DNA from: Chryseomonas sp014190935
GTDB lineage: Bacteria; Pseudomonadota; Gammaproteobacteria; Pseudomonadales; Pseudomonadaceae
DNA: 64,000 bases
Reading direction: 5' to 3'
NCBI RefSeq assembly: GCF_014190935.1
Contig: NZ_JACHVV010000006.1
Coordinates: forward strand, 1-64,000
The translations under genes were made by a program, and so were the position numbers. Within the stretch, counting starts at the first letter, position 1, and the number at the start of each line of letters is the position of its first letter. The notes under the pieces are model-generated. The model was not told the origin of the DNA and ran no database searches. It worked only from the letters and a program-made list of their open reading frames with translations. Shown in pieces: positions 20,529 through 28,594 of the stretch.

Positions 20529-22418
20529 TTAGATGCGGAAGCCGCCCACCAGCCGCTGCAGGCGACCGGCTTCGGCTTCCAGGGCGGTACAGGCCGCCAG
20601 GGTGGCCTGGAGGTTGTCGACGCCCTGCTGGTTCAGCAGGTTGATCTCGCTGATGTCCATGTTCAGGGTCTCCACCACCGAGGTCTGTTCCTCGGTCGCG
20701 GTGGCCACCGATTGGTTCTGGCCATCGATCTCGCCGATGCGCTCGGTCACGCTGCCCAGCCGTTCACCGGCGCTCTTGGCCACCTGCATGCTGTGGGCGC
20801 TCTGCCGCTGGCTTTCCTGCATCAGCGCCACGGCATCGCGCGAGCCGGTCTGCAGCTCTTCGATCATCTGCTGGATCTGCTGCGCCGAACTCTGGGTGCG
20901 GCTGGCCAGGGAGCGTACCTCGTCGGCCACCACGGCGAAGCCACGCCCGGCCTCCCCCGCGCGGGCCGCTTCGATGGCGGCGTTGAGCGCCAGCAGGTTG
21001 GTCTGCTCGGAGATGCCGCGGATGACCTCGAGGATCTGGCCGATGTTGGCGGTCTTGCCGTTGAGCGCTTCGATATGTTCGCAACTGGTGCCGATCTTGC
21101 TCGACAGCGCCTGCATGGCGTGCAGGGCTTCGTCGAGCACCTCGCGACCCTCCTCGCCCTGGGCGCGGGCGGTGCTAGCCTCGCCGGAGGCATGGGCGGC
21201 GTTGCGGGCGATCTCCTGGGCAGCAGCGCCCAGTTCGTTGATGGCGGCGGCCACGCTGGTGGTGCGCTGAGCCTGGAGGTCCGACTGCTGCATGGACGAC
21301 TGCGACGACTCCAGCACCCGACGGGTGCCCTGGTTGAGTTCGCCGGTGCTCTGGGCCACGTCGCGAATCGAGGTGTGGATGCGCGCCACGAACTTGTTGA
21401 AGGCCTCGGCCAGGGCGCCGAATTCGTCGCGGGCCTGCACCGGCAGGCGGCGGGTCAGATCGCCTTCGCCTTCGGCGATGTCGGCCATGGCGCGGGTCAG
21501 GTCATGCAGCGGGCGCAGCAGGACGCGGATCAGCAGGCCCAGCAGCAGGATGATGGCGATCACCGCTATCAACGTGGCGACGATGGCCAGGTTGCGCGCC
21601 TGGGTCACCGGGGCATAGGCCTTGGCCTGGTCGATGGACAGGCCCAGGTACCACTTGACCGAGGGCAGGCCCTCGACCGGGGTAAAGCTCACCAGCCGGT
21701 CGCTGCCATTCTGGCTGACGGCGTGCAGACCGGGCTGCAGGGACGGGGTCTGCTCGGGGAAGACGTCCTTGAGGGTCTTGAGCACCTGCTCGGGGTGGCT
21801 GCTGACCAGCACCTTGCCGTCACCGTCGACCAGGAAGGCTTCGCCGAGGCCGCCGACGTCGAGCGAGGTGATGATCTTCACCAGTGCCGAGAGGTTGAGG
21901 TCGCCGGCCACCACGCCGGCCAGTTGGCCGTCGCGCTGCAGCGGGGTGGCGATGGTCACGCCCAACTGGCCGGAGGAGGCGAAGATATAGGGCGGGGTCA
22001 GCACCGTGGTGCCGGCGGCGGTGGCGGCCGCGTACCAGGGCCGCTTGCGCGGATCGTAGCCGGCCGGCAGGTTGCGCAGCGGACGGGTGGTGTAGGTGCC
22101 GTCCACCTCGCCCAGGTAGGTGGAATCGAAGTTGCCGGTGTAGATCTTCTGGTCCAGCAGACCGACCAGGCCTTCGGGCGAGCGATCGCGCGCCAGGGTC
22201 TGGGCTTCGCCCTCGATGAGCTTGACCCGCGCATCCAGCCAGTAGGCGATATTGCCGGCGGTGACCCGGCCGGTTTCCGCGAGGTTGGCACTCAGGCTCT
22301 GGTCGATGGCCTGGCGTTGCAGGTAGGCATTGAAACCGGCGGAAGCGGCCAACGCGGTGGTGATCACCAGCGCCGCGACCAGCAGGATCTTGTGGCTGAA
22401 TTTCAGGTGTCGCTTCAT
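20529..22418 (-). CDS. Methyl-accepting chemotaxis protein, dCache type, PctA-like, copy 1
   Basis: A 629-residue receptor starting at ATG 22418 (MKRHLKFSHKILLVAALV). TM1 is at about 10-29, a periplasmic dCache_1 domain at about 35-275, TM2 at about 285-305, then HAMP, and the cytoplasmic signalling domain with the hairpin-tip EVIRGISEQTNLLALNAAIE. The sequence follows P. aeruginosa PctA with no gap in the ligand region. Amino-acid contacts Tyr121, Arg126, Trp128, Tyr129, Tyr144 and Asp173 are kept, but position 146, Asp in PctA as I recall it, is Phe. It probably senses an amine or amino-acid-like ligand with changed specificity. A sigma28-type promoter lies upstream, and a close paralogue is next door. 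Confidence 0.94.
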   Translation of the reverse strand: MKRHLKFSHKILLVAALVITTALAASAGFNAYLQRQAIDQSLSANLAETGRVTAGNIAYWLDARVKLIEGEAQTLARDRSPEGLVGLLDQKIYTGNFDSTYLGEVDGTYTTRPLRNLPAGYDPRKRPWYAAATAAGTTVLTPPYIFASSGQLGVTIATPLQRDGQLAGVVAGDLNLSALVKIITSLDVGGLGEAFLVDGDGKVLVSSHPEQVLKTLKDVFPEQTPSLQPGLHAVSQNGSDRLVSFTPVEGLPSVKWYLGLSIDQAKAYAPVTQARNLAIVATLIAVIAIILLLGLLIRVLLRPLHDLTRAMADIAEGEGDLTRRLPVQARDEFGALAEAFNKFVARIHTSIRDVAQSTGELNQGTRRVLESSQSSMQQSDLQAQRTTSVAAAINELGAAAQEIARNAAHASGEASTARAQGEEGREVLDEALHAMQALSSKIGTSCEHIEALNGKTANIGQILEVIRGISEQTNLLALNAAIEAARAGEAGRGFAVVADEVRSLASRTQSSAQQIQQMIEELQTGSRDAVALMQESQRQSAHSMQVAKSAGERLGSVTERIGEIDGQNQSVATATEEQTSVVETLNMDISEINLLNQQGVDNLQATLAACTALEAEAGRLQRLVGGFRI

Positions 22419-22481
22419 ACAGGTCTGCATCCGTAGCGAGGGGGAGCCATGCCGCATGCGAGGCATGGCCTATCGCCCTCG

Positions 22482-22508
22482 TTATCGGGTATTCATCGGA
22501 CTACTTGA
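22482..22508 (-). promoter_or_regulatory. Putative FliA (sigma28) promoter of chemoreceptor copy 1
   Basis: Read on the minus strand: TCAAG (22508-22504), then 14 bases, then CCCGATAA (22489-22482). This fits the flagellar consensus TCAAG/TAAA-N15-GCCGATAA with one mismatch in the -10. It lies 64 bases ahead of the ATG. Confidence 0.65.
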
Positions 22509-22540
22509 GCGCAGCGGCGATACCTTTTTCAGTGGTCGCG

Positions 22541-24433
22541 CTAGATCCGGAAGCCGCCCACCAGCCGTTGCAGGCGCCCGGCTTCGACTTCCAGGGCAGT
22601 ACAGGCCGCCAGGGTGGCCTGGAGGTTGTCGACGCCCTGCTGGTTCAGCAGGTTGATCTCGCTGATGTCCATGTTCAGGGTCTCCACCACCGAGGTCTGT
22701 TCCTCCGTCGCGGTGGCCACCGACTGGTTCTGGCCATCGATCTCGCCGATGCGCTCGGTCACGCTGCCCAGGCGCTCGCCGGCGCTCTTGGCCACCTGCA
22801 TGCTGTGGGCGCTCTGCCGCTGGCTTTCCTGCATCAGGGCCACGGCATCGCGCGAGCCGGTCTGCAGCTCCTCGATCATCTGCTGGATCTGCTGCGCCGA
22901 ACTCTGGGTGCGGCTGGCCAGCGAACGCACCTCGTCGGCTACCACGGCGAAGCCGCGACCGGCCTCCCCCGCGCGGGCCGCTTCGATGGCCGCGTTGAGC
23001 GCCAGCAGGTTGGTCTGTTCGGAGATGCCGCGGATGACCTCGAGGATCTGGCCGATGTTGGCGGCCTTGCCGTTGAGCGCTTCGATATGCTCGCAACTGG
23101 TGCCGATCTTGGCCGACAGTGCCTGCATGGCGTGCAGGGCTTCGTCGAGCACCTCGCGACCCTCCTCGCCCTGGGCGCGCGCCGTGCTGGCCTCGCCGGA
23201 GGCATGGGCGGCGTTGCGCGCGATCTCCTGGGCAGCAGCGCCCAGTTCGTTGATCGCCGCGGCCACGCTGGTGGTGCGCTGAGCCTGGATATCGGATTGC
23301 TGCATGGACGACTGCGAGGCTTCCAGCACCCGGCGGGTGCCCTGGTTGAGTTCGCCGGTACTCTGGGCCACGTCGCGGATCGAGGTATGGATGCGCGCCA
23401 CGAAGTGGTTGAAGGCCTCGGCCAGGGCGCCGAATTCGTCGCGGGACTGCACCGGCAGGCGGCGGGTCAGATCGCCCTCGCCTTCGGCGATGTCGTCCAT
23501 GGCGCGGGTCAGGTCGTGCAGCGGGCGCAGCAGGACGCGGATCAGCAGCCCCAGCAGCAGGATGATGGCGACCACCGCCACCAGGGTGGCGACGATGGCC
23601 AGGTTGCGCGCCTGGGTCACCGGGGCGTAGGCCTTGGCCTGGTCGATGGACAGGGCCAGGTACCACTTGACCGAGGGCAGGCCCGCGACCGGGGTAAAGC
23701 TCACCAGCCGCTCGCTGCCGTTCTGCAGCACGTGATGGAAGCCGGGAGCCAGGCGCGGCGTCTGCTCGGGAAAGACGTCCTTGAGCGATTTCAGCACCTG
23801 GTCGGCGTGGCTGCTGACCAGGATCTTGCCGTCACCGTCCACCAGGAAGGCTTCGCCCAGACCGCCGGCGTCCAGCGAGGTGATCATCTTCATCAGGCTG
23901 TCCATCACCAGGTCACCGGCCACCACGCCGATCAGCTTGCCGTTCTGCAGGACCGGGGCGGCGATGGTGATGCACAGGAAGCTCTGCGGCGGCGCGGTAA
24001 GATAGGGCTCGGTGAGGATGGGACCGCCGGCGCTGACCGCGGCCTTGTACCAGTCGCGCTGGCGGGCATCGTAGCCGGCCTCCATGGGCGTATGGGGGCG
24101 GTCGGTGAAGGTGCCGTCGACCTCGCCCAGGTAGGTGGAGTCGAAGTTGCTGGTGTAGAGCTTCTCTTCCAGCAGGCCCACCACGCTGGCCGGGCTGCTG
24201 TCGCGGCTGAGCGCCTGGGCCTGGCTGTCGATCAGCTTGACCCGCGCGTCCAGCCAGTAGGCGATGTTGCCGGCGGTGATGCGGCCGATCTCGCCCAGCG
24301 AGGCTTCGAGACTCTGGGTGATGGCCTGGCGCTGCAGATAGGCGTTGAAGCTGGCGAAGCCGGCCAGGGCCAGGGTCACCACCAGGGCGGCCGCCAGCAG
24401 GATCTTGTGGCTGAATTGAAGCGAACGTTTCAT
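22541..24433 (-). CDS. Methyl-accepting chemotaxis protein, dCache type, PctA-like, copy 2
   Basis: A 630-residue paralogue of the preceding receptor with the same TM-dCache-TM-HAMP-signal layout. Start set at ATG 24433 (MKRSLQFSHK) to match copy 1; a GTG three codons earlier is possible. From HAMP to the end the two proteins differ at only about ten positions, while the sensor domains differ widely. Ligand residues Tyr121, Arg126, Trp128, Tyr129, Tyr144 and Asp174 (after a one-residue insertion) are kept; position 146 is Thr instead of Asp. No sigma28 promoter as clear as that of copy 1 is visible upstream. It probably senses a different small amino acid or amine. Confidence 0.94.
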   Translation of the reverse strand: MKRSLQFSHKILLAAALVVTLALAGFASFNAYLQRQAITQSLEASLGEIGRITAGNIAYWLDARVKLIDSQAQALSRDSSPASVVGLLEEKLYTSNFDSTYLGEVDGTFTDRPHTPMEAGYDARQRDWYKAAVSAGGPILTEPYLTAPPQSFLCITIAAPVLQNGKLIGVVAGDLVMDSLMKMITSLDAGGLGEAFLVDGDGKILVSSHADQVLKSLKDVFPEQTPRLAPGFHHVLQNGSERLVSFTPVAGLPSVKWYLALSIDQAKAYAPVTQARNLAIVATLVAVVAIILLLGLLIRVLLRPLHDLTRAMDDIAEGEGDLTRRLPVQSRDEFGALAEAFNHFVARIHTSIRDVAQSTGELNQGTRRVLEASQSSMQQSDIQAQRTTSVAAAINELGAAAQEIARNAAHASGEASTARAQGEEGREVLDEALHAMQALSAKIGTSCEHIEALNGKAANIGQILEVIRGISEQTNLLALNAAIEAARAGEAGRGFAVVADEVRSLASRTQSSAQQIQQMIEELQTGSRDAVALMQESQRQSAHSMQVAKSAGERLGSVTERIGEIDGQNQSVATATEEQTSVVETLNMDISEINLLNQQGVDNLQATLAACTALEVEAGRLQRLVGGFRI

Positions 24434-24616
24434 GGATACCACGCGTAAGGCTGGAGAGTGGGCGGCCGCTCTCCTCGCAGCTACTTATTGCGATAGGTAT
24501 CGAGAGGGCGAACCGACCGGGGGACGGTCGAGGCCGCACTATTACGCTCAAATCCGACTTTTAGCTGGCGCCAACCGATAAGCGTTCTCACAACGCCGAT
24601 GTCTGGGCGGCGTGCC

Positions 24617-25567
24617 CTACAGCAGGCTGAAACCTTTCAGCAGGAGCAGGCCGAGATTGGTGGTCAGCATCCCGCCCAGGGTGCTGAGCACCACGATGGT
24701 CGCCGCCAGCTGGGCATTGCTGCCGGCGGCGCGGGCCATGACGAAACTCGACGCCGCCGTCGGGCACCCCAGGTAGAGAAAGAGGATACCCAGCGCCGGC
24801 CCCTGGATGCCCAGCGCCAGGGCGCCCAGCACGCCCAGCAGCGGAATCCAGACGATCTTCCACAGGCTGGCGCCCAGCGCCAGGCCGCTGCTCTCGCGCA
24901 GCGAGGCCAGCGACAGGGTGGCGCCGATGCACATCAGCGCCAGCGGCAGGGTGAGGCCGGCGAAATAGTGCGCCGAGGTGTCCAGCCAGCGCGGCAGCTG
25001 CCACTGGAAATAGGCGAAGGGAATCGCCAGCAGGATGCCGATGATCAGCGGATTGCCGAGGATGCTGCGCAGCAGGGTGCGCCAGTTGGCCTCCAGGTGC
25101 GGACTGTAGATCGCCAGCACGATGGCCGAGAGCACGTTGTAGAAGAGGATGACCATGCCGGCCATGATCCCGCCCACCGACAGCCCATAGTCGCCGTACT
25201 GGGTCGTCGCCAGGGCCAGGCCGACGATGCCGCAATTGCCGCGAAAGGCGCCCTGCACATAGACGCCGCGATCGGCATGGGGACAGCGCCAGATCGCCCA
25301 GCCCCAGGCGGCCAGGAAACTCGCCACCGTGGCCAGGGCGAAATAGCCCAGCAGCAACGGCTGCAGCGCCTCGCCGAGATCGGCCTTGAGGATGCCGAGA
25401 AACAGCAGGGTCGGCATGGTGGCGCGAAACACCAGGGCCGAGGCGGTGTTGATGAAGGGGGTGTCGATCCAGCCCAGCCGCTTGAGCACGCAGCCCAGCA
25501 GCACCAGGGCGAAGACCGGGGCGGTGACGTCGAAGGTCGCCTGGACCAGGGCAAGCACGTCGGACAT
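24617..25567 (-). CDS. AEC (auxin efflux carrier) family transporter
   Basis: A 316-residue inner-membrane protein with ten likely helices in two halves, each containing the family's glycine/asparagine-rich segments (GAFRGNCGIVGLALA near 105; FLYLGCPTAASSFVMA near 270). Bacterial members are poorly characterised and include malonate/malate carriers (MdcF, MleP) and proteins with unknown substrates. ATG 25567 (MSDVLALV) is preferred over the ATG four codons upstream, although neither has a good ribosome-binding site. Monocistronic, divergent from gcd. Confidence 0.88.
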   Translation of the reverse strand: MSDVLALVQATFDVTAPVFALVLLGCVLKRLGWIDTPFINTASALVFRATMPTLLFLGILKADLGEALQPLLLGYFALATVASFLAAWGWAIWRCPHADRGVYVQGAFRGNCGIVGLALATTQYGDYGLSVGGIMAGMVILFYNVLSAIVLAIYSPHLEANWRTLLRSILGNPLIIGILLAIPFAYFQWQLPRWLDTSAHYFAGLTLPLALMCIGATLSLASLRESSGLALGASLWKIVWIPLLGVLGALALGIQGPALGILFLYLGCPTAASSFVMARAAGSNAQLAATIVVLSTLGGMLTTNLGLLLLKGFSLL

Positions 25568-25646
25568 GGCGGAAGGCATCGCGGAAACGGCTCGCGATGG
25601 TAGCAGGCACGGCGCGCCACGGGGCCCTTCCTTCCGTCATCGCGAA

Positions 25647-25675
25647 GTGACATCAGTCAATGCTTAGCTTACTAT
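25647..25675 (+). promoter_or_regulatory. Candidate sigma70 promoter for gcd
   Basis: GTGACA (25647-25652), 17 bases, TACTAT (25670-25675) in the 324-base gap before gcd. It would give a 5' leader of about 210 bases. I see no ORF in that leader. Confidence 0.4.
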
Positions 25676-25891
25676 CTACCCGCCCGATTTAGACGACGCC
25701 CCCGATCCATCCCCCGCTTCGCCTCAGCGCGACCGCTCTAGCTTCCTGCCAGGGAAGCCGGCGAAGGGGTGGAACAATAAGACAGACAACAGGTTCAGAC
25801 GTAGCAGACGACAGATCCGCATGCGGTTCCGATTTGCGATGTCGTCGATCGAGTCGAAGTCTCTTTTCACGATTGCATTGCGAGCGCTGCC

Positions 25892-28324
25892 ATGACTGTC
25901 ACTTCCAACGCGAGACCGGGAGGCCTGCCTACCAGGTTACTCGGCATCCTGTTCATCCTCCTGGGCCTCGCCCTGCTGGGGCTGGGCATCAAACTGGCCA
26001 CCCTCGGGGGCTCCCTGTATTACCTCGGCGGCGGCGTGCTGCTGGCCCTGAGTGGCTACCTGCTGTGCATCCGGCGGGCCAGCGGGGTCTGGGTCTATGC
26101 CTTCTTCCTGGTGGTCTCCACCGCCTGGGCCGTACTGGAAGTCCAGTTCGACTGGTGGCAGCTGGTGCCGCGCCTGGCGCTCTGGTTCGTCCTCGGCCTG
26201 GTACTGCTGATCCCGGTGTTCCGCCGTCCGCTGGACAGCCGTAGCGGCGGCCTGCCGCTGGTCGGCTCCCTGGTGATCGCCGCGGTCGTCGCCCTGGTCG
26301 CCCAGTTCGTCAACTACAACCGTCTGGACGGTGACCTGGGCCGCGACACCGCCGGCACCCAGAGCGCCGCGCCGACCGCCGCCGATGGTGACTGGCCGTC
26401 CTATGGCCGCACCGCCTTCGGTGATCGCTACTCGCCGCTCAAGCAGATCGACGTCAACAACGTCAAGGATCTGCAACCGGCCTGGACCTTCCGTACCGGC
26501 GACATCCCCGGCCCGAACGATCCCCAGGAGACCACCGCGGAAAACACCCCGCTCAAGGTCAACGGCAAGCTCTATGTCTGTACGCCGCACAGCCAGGTGA
26601 TCGCCGTGGATCCCGACAGCGGCAAGGAAATCTGGCGCTTCGATCCCAAGCTGAGCACCCAGCACGCCGACAGCTTCAAGGGCTGGGCGCACATGACCTG
26701 CCGCGGCGTGGCCTACCACGACGACGCCACCTACGCCGGCACCACCACCGCGGGCCAGAGCCCGGCCACCGGCAGTGCCGTCCCGGTCGACGAGCAGAGC
26801 ACCCCGGCCGCCAGCAGCTGCCCGCGCCGCCTGTTCCTGCCCACCGCCGACACCCGCCTGATCGCCATCAACGCCGATACCGGCAAGGTGTGCAGCGACT
26901 TCGGCGACAATGGCCAGGTCGACCTGACCGCCAACATGGGCAGCTTCACGCCCGGCGGCTACTACTCCACCTCGCCGCCGGCGGTGACCCGCAACCTGGT
27001 GATCATCGGTGGCCACGTCACCGACAACGTCTCCACCGACGAGCCGTCCGGCGTGATCCGCGCCTACGACGTGCACACCGGCAAGCTGGTGTGGAACTGG
27101 GACAGCGGCAATCCGGACGCCACCGCGCCCATCGCCGCCGATGGCATCTACACCCGCAACTCGCCCAACATGTGGTCGATGATGGCCGTCGATGAAAAGA
27201 TCGGCATGGTCTATCTGCCCATGGGCAACCAGATGCCCGACCAGTGGGGCGGTGACCGTACCCCGGCCTCCGAGAAGTACAGCGCCGGCGTGGTCGCCCT
27301 CGACATCGCCACCGGCAAGGTGCGCTGGAACTACCAGTTCACCCACCATGACCTCTGGGACATGGACGTAGGCGGTCAGCCGACCCTGGTGGACATCAAG
27401 ACCGAAGGCGGCGTGAAACCCGCGCTGATGGCCTCGACCAAGCAGGGCAGCATCTATGTGCTGGACCGCACCAACGGTCAGCCCGTCTACCCGATCAAGG
27501 AAACCCCGGTGCCCCAGGGCGCAGTGGAAGGCGACCACACCTCGCCGACCCAGCCGGTCTCCTCGATCAACCTGGCCGCGCCGACCCTCAAGGAAAGCGA
27601 CATGTGGGGCGGTACGCCCTTCGACCAGGCGCTGTGCCGCATCGCCTTCCGCGAGCACCGCTACGAGGGCATCTACACCCCGCCGTCCACCCAGGGCTCG
27701 ATCGTCTACCCGGGCAACTTCGGCGTGTTCGACTGGGGCGGCCTCTCGGTCGATCCGGTGCGCCAGATCGCCTTCCTGAACCCCAGCTACATGGCCTTCA
27801 CCTCCAAGCTGGTACCGCGTGAAGAGATCGCCAACCAGCCGGCGCGCAAGAGCGAGACCGAGGGCATCCAGCCCAACAAGGGCGCGCCTTACGGCGTGAT
27901 CCTGTCGGCCTTCCTGTCGCCGCTGGGCCTGCCCTGCCAGGCACCTGCCTGGGGCTACGTGGCGGGTCTCGACCTGACCACCGGCAAACTGGTCTACAAG
28001 CACAAGAACGGCACCGTGCGCGACAACTCGCCGGTTCCGCTGCCCCTGCCCATGGGCGTGCCCAGCCTGGGCGGCACCGTCACCACCGCCGGTGGCGTGG
28101 CCTTCCTGAGCGGCACCCTGGACCAGTACCTGCGCGCCTATGACGTGAAGAACGGCAAGGAACTGTGGAAAGGCCGCCTGCCGGCCGGTGGCCAGACCAC
28201 CCCCATGACCTACACCGGTAAGGACGGTCGCCAGTACGTGCTGGTCTATGCCGGCGGCCATGGCTCGCTGGGCACCAAGCAGGGTGACTACGTGATGGCC
28301 TTCGCCCTGCCCGAGAAGAAGTAA
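25892..28324 (+). CDS. gcd: Membrane-bound PQQ-dependent glucose dehydrogenase
   Basis: An 810-residue quinoprotein. Five membrane helices occupy about residues 12-150, followed by a periplasmic eight-bladed PQQ propeller from GDWPSYGRTAFGDRYSPL onward. THHDLWDMDVGGQPTLVD contains the conserved Asp region assigned to catalysis in the E. coli enzyme. Blade signatures AWTFRTGD, GKEIWRFDP, GKLVWNWD, GKVRWNYQ and GKELWKG are visible. It oxidises glucose to gluconolactone in the periplasm and passes electrons to ubiquinone, needing PQQ and Ca2+/Mg2+. The PQQ biosynthesis genes follow on the same strand, so cofactor and apoenzyme are encoded together. Likely start ATG 25892. Confidence 0.96.
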   Translation: MTVTSNARPGGLPTRLLGILFILLGLALLGLGIKLATLGGSLYYLGGGVLLALSGYLLCIRRASGVWVYAFFLVVSTAWAVLEVQFDWWQLVPRLALWFVLGLVLLIPVFRRPLDSRSGGLPLVGSLVIAAVVALVAQFVNYNRLDGDLGRDTAGTQSAAPTAADGDWPSYGRTAFGDRYSPLKQIDVNNVKDLQPAWTFRTGDIPGPNDPQETTAENTPLKVNGKLYVCTPHSQVIAVDPDSGKEIWRFDPKLSTQHADSFKGWAHMTCRGVAYHDDATYAGTTTAGQSPATGSAVPVDEQSTPAASSCPRRLFLPTADTRLIAINADTGKVCSDFGDNGQVDLTANMGSFTPGGYYSTSPPAVTRNLVIIGGHVTDNVSTDEPSGVIRAYDVHTGKLVWNWDSGNPDATAPIAADGIYTRNSPNMWSMMAVDEKIGMVYLPMGNQMPDQWGGDRTPASEKYSAGVVALDIATGKVRWNYQFTHHDLWDMDVGGQPTLVDIKTEGGVKPALMASTKQGSIYVLDRTNGQPVYPIKETPVPQGAVEGDHTSPTQPVSSINLAAPTLKESDMWGGTPFDQALCRIAFREHRYEGIYTPPSTQGSIVYPGNFGVFDWGGLSVDPVRQIAFLNPSYMAFTSKLVPREEIANQPARKSETEGIQPNKGAPYGVILSAFLSPLGLPCQAPAWGYVAGLDLTTGKLVYKHKNGTVRDNSPVPLPLPMGVPSLGGTVTTAGGVAFLSGTLDQYLRAYDVKNGKELWKGRLPAGGQTTPMTYTGKDGRQYVLVYAGGHGSLGTKQGDYVMAFALPEKK

Positions 28325-28339
28325 GGGCGCCCGCGCCCG

Positions 28340-28530
28340 AGCGCCCCTCTCCTCCGGGAGAGGGTCCGGGGCGAGGATGCTTCGAGCATTTTTGACATCC
28401 TGTTGGAACCCCCCTCGCCCCACCCCGAAATCCCGGCCCAGCCGGGATTTTTTTCGCCTGGGTTTTTTCCATAAAGGCCGCAGGGAGCGCTCTTCCCCCT
28501 CTCCCCCAGGGAGAGGGTCGGGGTGAGGGC
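28340..28530. repeat. REP-like CTCTCCC/GGGAGAG palindromes flanking a terminator
   Basis: CGCCCCTCTCCTCCGGGAGAGGG near 28340-28362 and CCCCCTCTCCCCCAGGGAGAGGG near 28495-28518 are two copies in the gcd-pqqF gap, with GGGGCGAGG and CCTCGCCCC arms between them. Same family as 5378-5606. Confidence 0.7.
28429..28454 (+). terminator. Rho-independent terminator between gcd and pqqF
   Basis: Perfect stem AATCCCGGC (28429-28437) / GCCGGGATT (28441-28449), CCA loop, seven T from 28448. It should separate gcd from pqqF transcripts. Confidence 0.88.
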
Positions 28531-28594
28531 AACCCCGGGCACCAGCGCCAACCCCATCAACCGTCGTTCAGCCCGACTCGGTTAAGCTACCCCC

